NCBI GenBank assembly: GCA_963797335.1 | Contig: CAWCOU010000007.1 | Coordinates: 226,449-290,448, forward strand | Direction: 5' to 3' | Source of the DNA: CAWCOU01 sp963797335 | GTDB lineage: Bacteria; Pseudomonadota; Gammaproteobacteria; JAURND01 | Length of the DNA: 64,000 nt | In this document: positions 61,953 through 64,000 of the stretch, piece after piece | How the letters are laid out: each line of letters starts with the position of its first letter | How positions within the stretch are numbered: the first letter of the stretch is position 1 | Translations under genes and position numbers: made by a program | The notes under the pieces: generated by a model | Database searches by the model: none | Seen by the model: the letters and a program-made list of their open reading frames with translations, nothing else | What the model was told of the DNA's origin: nothing

Positions 61953-64000
61953 CTACAATTGTCTAACGATCTCTTGTGTTTCAAACACTTCGATTTGGTC
62001 TTTTACTTTCACGTCATTATAATCCTTAACGCCAATACCGCATTCCGTGCCGCTGCGAACCTCACTGACATCTTCTTTAAAGCGTCGTAATGACTCCAAC
62101 TTACCGGTGAACACCACCACATTATCGCGCAATACCCGAATCGAACTGTTGCGGCGGATCACGCCATCGACGACGAGACAGCCAGCGATAGCACCCAGTT
62201 TAGAAGAACGGAACACATCGCGTACTTCCGCCAGGCCGGTGATGACTTCTTTGTATTCCGGTTTCAACATGCCGCTTAAGGCCGCTTTGATTTCATCGAT
62301 CAGATTGTAAATAATGCTGTAATACCGTAAATCAACACCTTCGGTTTCTACTAAGCGTCGAGCACTGGCATCGGCACGGACATTGAAACCAATTAAAATA
62401 GCCGATGAGGCAATGGCCAAGTTTACATCGGATTCAGTGATACCACCGACGCCACTGGCGATAATAGTCACCTTCACTTCGGGAGTCGCCAATTTAGTCA
62501 AGGCATCGGAAATGGCTTCCACTGAACCTTGTACATCGCCTTTGAGCACAATATTGAGTGCATTGACTTTGCCTTCGCCCATTTGCGCGAATAAATTTTC
62601 CAATTTAGAGGCACGTTGCCGGGCTAATTTGATATCGCGGTATTTCCCTTGTCGGAACAAAGCCACTTCGCGGGCTTTTTTCTCCGTAGGCACCACAATC
62701 GCTTCATCACCCGCGCTGGGTGTGCCGGATAAGCCGAGAATTTCCACCGGTGTCGAGGGAATAGCGGTTTCCGACTGATGCCCTACATCATTGATCATGG
62801 CGCGCACTCGACCATATTCACCACCGGCCAATAAAATATCGCCTTTACGCAGGGTTCCGGCTTGAACCAGTATCGTGGCCACCGGTCCACGCCCTTTATC
62901 CAGTCGCGATTCGATGACGATGCCGCGCGCCGGGGTATTTACAGGCGCTTTCAGCGCCAGTAATTCCGCTTGTAATAAAATACGATCGAGCAGGTCATCT
63001 ACGCCAGTGCCTACTTTTAGCGGAAATGGTTGGAACATGGTGTCGCCACCCCATTCTTCGGAAATGACTTCGTGTTTAGATAATTCCGTGCGCACTCGAT
63101 CAGGGTCCGCGCCGGGTTTATCCATTTTATTGACGGCGACAATCATCGGCACTTTCGCTGCCTTCGCATGTTGAATAGCTTCAATGGTTTGCGGCATAAC
63201 CCCGTCGTCTGCTGCCACCACTAAGACCACTATATCCGTGCACTTCGCGCCACGGGCACGCATGGCCGTAAATGCTTCATGGCCAGGTGTATCCAGAAAA
63301 GTAATAGGGCCTTTTTGAGTATTGACCTGGTAAGCACCAATATGCTGTGTGATGCCTCCGGCTTCGCTGCTGGTCACTTTCGTGCGTCGAATATAATCCA
63401 ATAAAGAGGTTTTACCATGATCGACGTGACCCATAATCGTCACCACGGGTGCCCGCGCTAAGGCTTCTTCCATGGATTGATTTTCTTCGGTTAATAGGCT
63501 TTCTTCTAAGGCGTTGACATTCAGCAACTTAGGTTTATGGCCCATTTCTTCGACAACGATGGCCGCTGTTTCTTGGTCAATGACTTGATTGATAGTCACC
63601 AAAGCGCCCATTTTCATCATCACTTTGATGACTTCGGCCGCTTTAACGGAGATTTTTTGTGCTAAATCAGCGACAGTGACGGTTTCCGGGATAATCACTT
63701 CTCGTACCATCGGCGCAACGGGCTTGGAAAACGCATGTTCACGTGCCGCAGGTTGAGGAGAGGAGAATGATTTTTTACCGGGTTTGCGATAACGCTGAGG
63801 TATGTCGTATTCGCTGTCCTCGCTATCAAGCAACAAATCATGCCCGCGTCGTTCCGTGCTACCGCCGCCGGAGCGTCGTTCTTTTTTCTTCTTGCCACGT
63901 TTTTTGTCGTCAGCAGCAAATAAAGGTGCCTTCGCGGGTTTCTTTTCTTCTTCTTTTTTGGGTTCCGCCGAGGCTGATTTTGCAGGCTGGAGAGGGGTTG
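61953..64000 (-). CDS. infB: Translation initiation factor IF-2, N-terminus beyond the window
   Basis: GTPase that brings fMet-tRNA to the 30S subunit. The frame is open to the right edge, so the first part is missing. Visible: the Lys/Glu-rich linker (63840-64000), the IF2-N domain (TVADLAQKISVKAAEVIKVM), the G domain with GHVDHGKTSLLD, DTPGHEAF and NKMDKPG, and domains II-IV ending VFETQEIVRQL. Apparent starts near 63836 are internal. Confidence 0.97.
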   Translation of the reverse strand, partial: TPLQPAKSASAEPKKEEEKKPAKAPLFAADDKKRGKKKKERRSGGGSTERRGHDLLLDSEDSEYDIPQRYRKPGKKSFSSPQPAAREHAFSKPVAPMVREVIIPETVTVADLAQKISVKAAEVIKVMMKMGALVTINQVIDQETAAIVVEEMGHKPKLLNVNALEESLLTEENQSMEEALARAPVVTIMGHVDHGKTSLLDYIRRTKVTSSEAGGITQHIGAYQVNTQKGPITFLDTPGHEAFTAMRARGAKCTDIVVLVVAADDGVMPQTIEAIQHAKAAKVPMIVAVNKMDKPGADPDRVRTELSKHEVISEEWGGDTMFQPFPLKVGTGVDDLLDRILLQAELLALKAPVNTPARGIVIESRLDKGRGPVATILVQAGTLRKGDILLAGGEYGRVRAMINDVGHQSETAIPSTPVEILGLSGTPSAGDEAIVVPTEKKAREVALFRQGKYRDIKLARQRASKLENLFAQMGEGKVNALNIVLKGDVQGSVEAISDALTKLATPEVKVTIIASGVGGITESDVNLAIASSAILIGFNVRADASARRLVETEGVDLRYYSIIYNLIDEIKAALSGMLKPEYKEVITGLAEVRDVFRSSKLGAIAGCLVVDGVIRRNSSIRVLRDNVVVFTGKLESLRRFKEDVSEVRSGTECGIGVKDYNDVKVKDQIEVFETQEIVRQL

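Overview
The window is chromosomal DNA from a gammaproteobacterium of the order Legionellales, most like the Coxiella/Aquicella/Rickettsiella side. The strongest evidence is a set of Dot/Icm type IVB secretion genes (icmV, dotA, dotB, dotC, dotD). Two promoters also carry PmrA-type boxes (TTAA-N7-TTAA), the element known to control Dot/Icm genes and effectors in Legionella and Coxiella. Gammaproteobacterial gene order is otherwise ordinary in several places: mraZ-rsmH-ftsL-ftsI, dapA-bamC-purC and infB-rbfA-truB. The genus cannot be settled from the sequence alone.

Layout. 1-2.1 kb: start of the division/cell wall cluster on the minus strand, with a MraZ operator and promoter. 2.4-7.9 kb: an HdeD-like membrane protein, a 612-residue coiled-coil protein that is a strong effector candidate, a cysteine-rich secreted peptide, argS and a Sel1-like small protein. 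7.9-11.4 kb: three MltD-like lytic transglycosylase paralogues, two of them behind near-identical promoters that appear to make leaderless mRNAs. 11.6-17.5 kb: acnA, an OsmC-family protein, a beta-lactamase-fold protein lacking catalytic residues, pyrF and a cold shock protein. 17.6-24.7 kb: an aromatic amino acid cluster of eight genes (aroA, aroK, DAHP synthase, aroB, aroC, prephenate dehydratase, tyrA, chorismate mutase). 24.7-28.4 kb: a cupin, tRNA-Val, a DUF218 protein, a DUF3592 protein, fdxA, and ibaG-grxD.

29-38.5 kb: a 1172-residue iron-sulfur flavoprotein that looks like NfnB and NfnA fused, then murJ-ribF, a HigA remnant, tRNA-Arg, dapA-lipoprotein-bamC-purC (purC with a structured leader) and tRNA-Ser. 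38.5-42.8 kb: a 3'-truncated DUF1016 gene, tdh, two lipoproteins and tsaB. 42.9-49 kb: icmV-dotA on the plus strand facing dotD-dotC-dotB on the minus strand, separated by a 300-bp repeat element. 49.3-53.7 kb: two L,D-transpeptidases, pgi, an XRE regulator and a metal-binding periplasmic protein. 54-56.7 kb: an AT-rich island of three proteins I do not recognise. 56.7-64 kb: a type II glutamine synthetase broken by a one-base frameshift, comEC, and truB-rbfA-infB (infB cut by the window end).

Intergenic DNA is rich in dispersed palindromic repeats: a 300-bp inverted-repeat element present three times, a CCTTCTCCC...GGGAGAAGG family, a GGGGTCAAGTCT family beside tRNA-Val, and others. One repeat has been read into the end of acnA.

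How the genes work together: the central part is host-interaction machinery (secretion channel and ATPase plus PmrA-linked cargo). Around it is an unusual load of wall-remodelling enzymes (three transglycosylases, two L,D-transpeptidases). The large aromatic cluster suggests the organism still makes phenylalanine and tyrosine itself.
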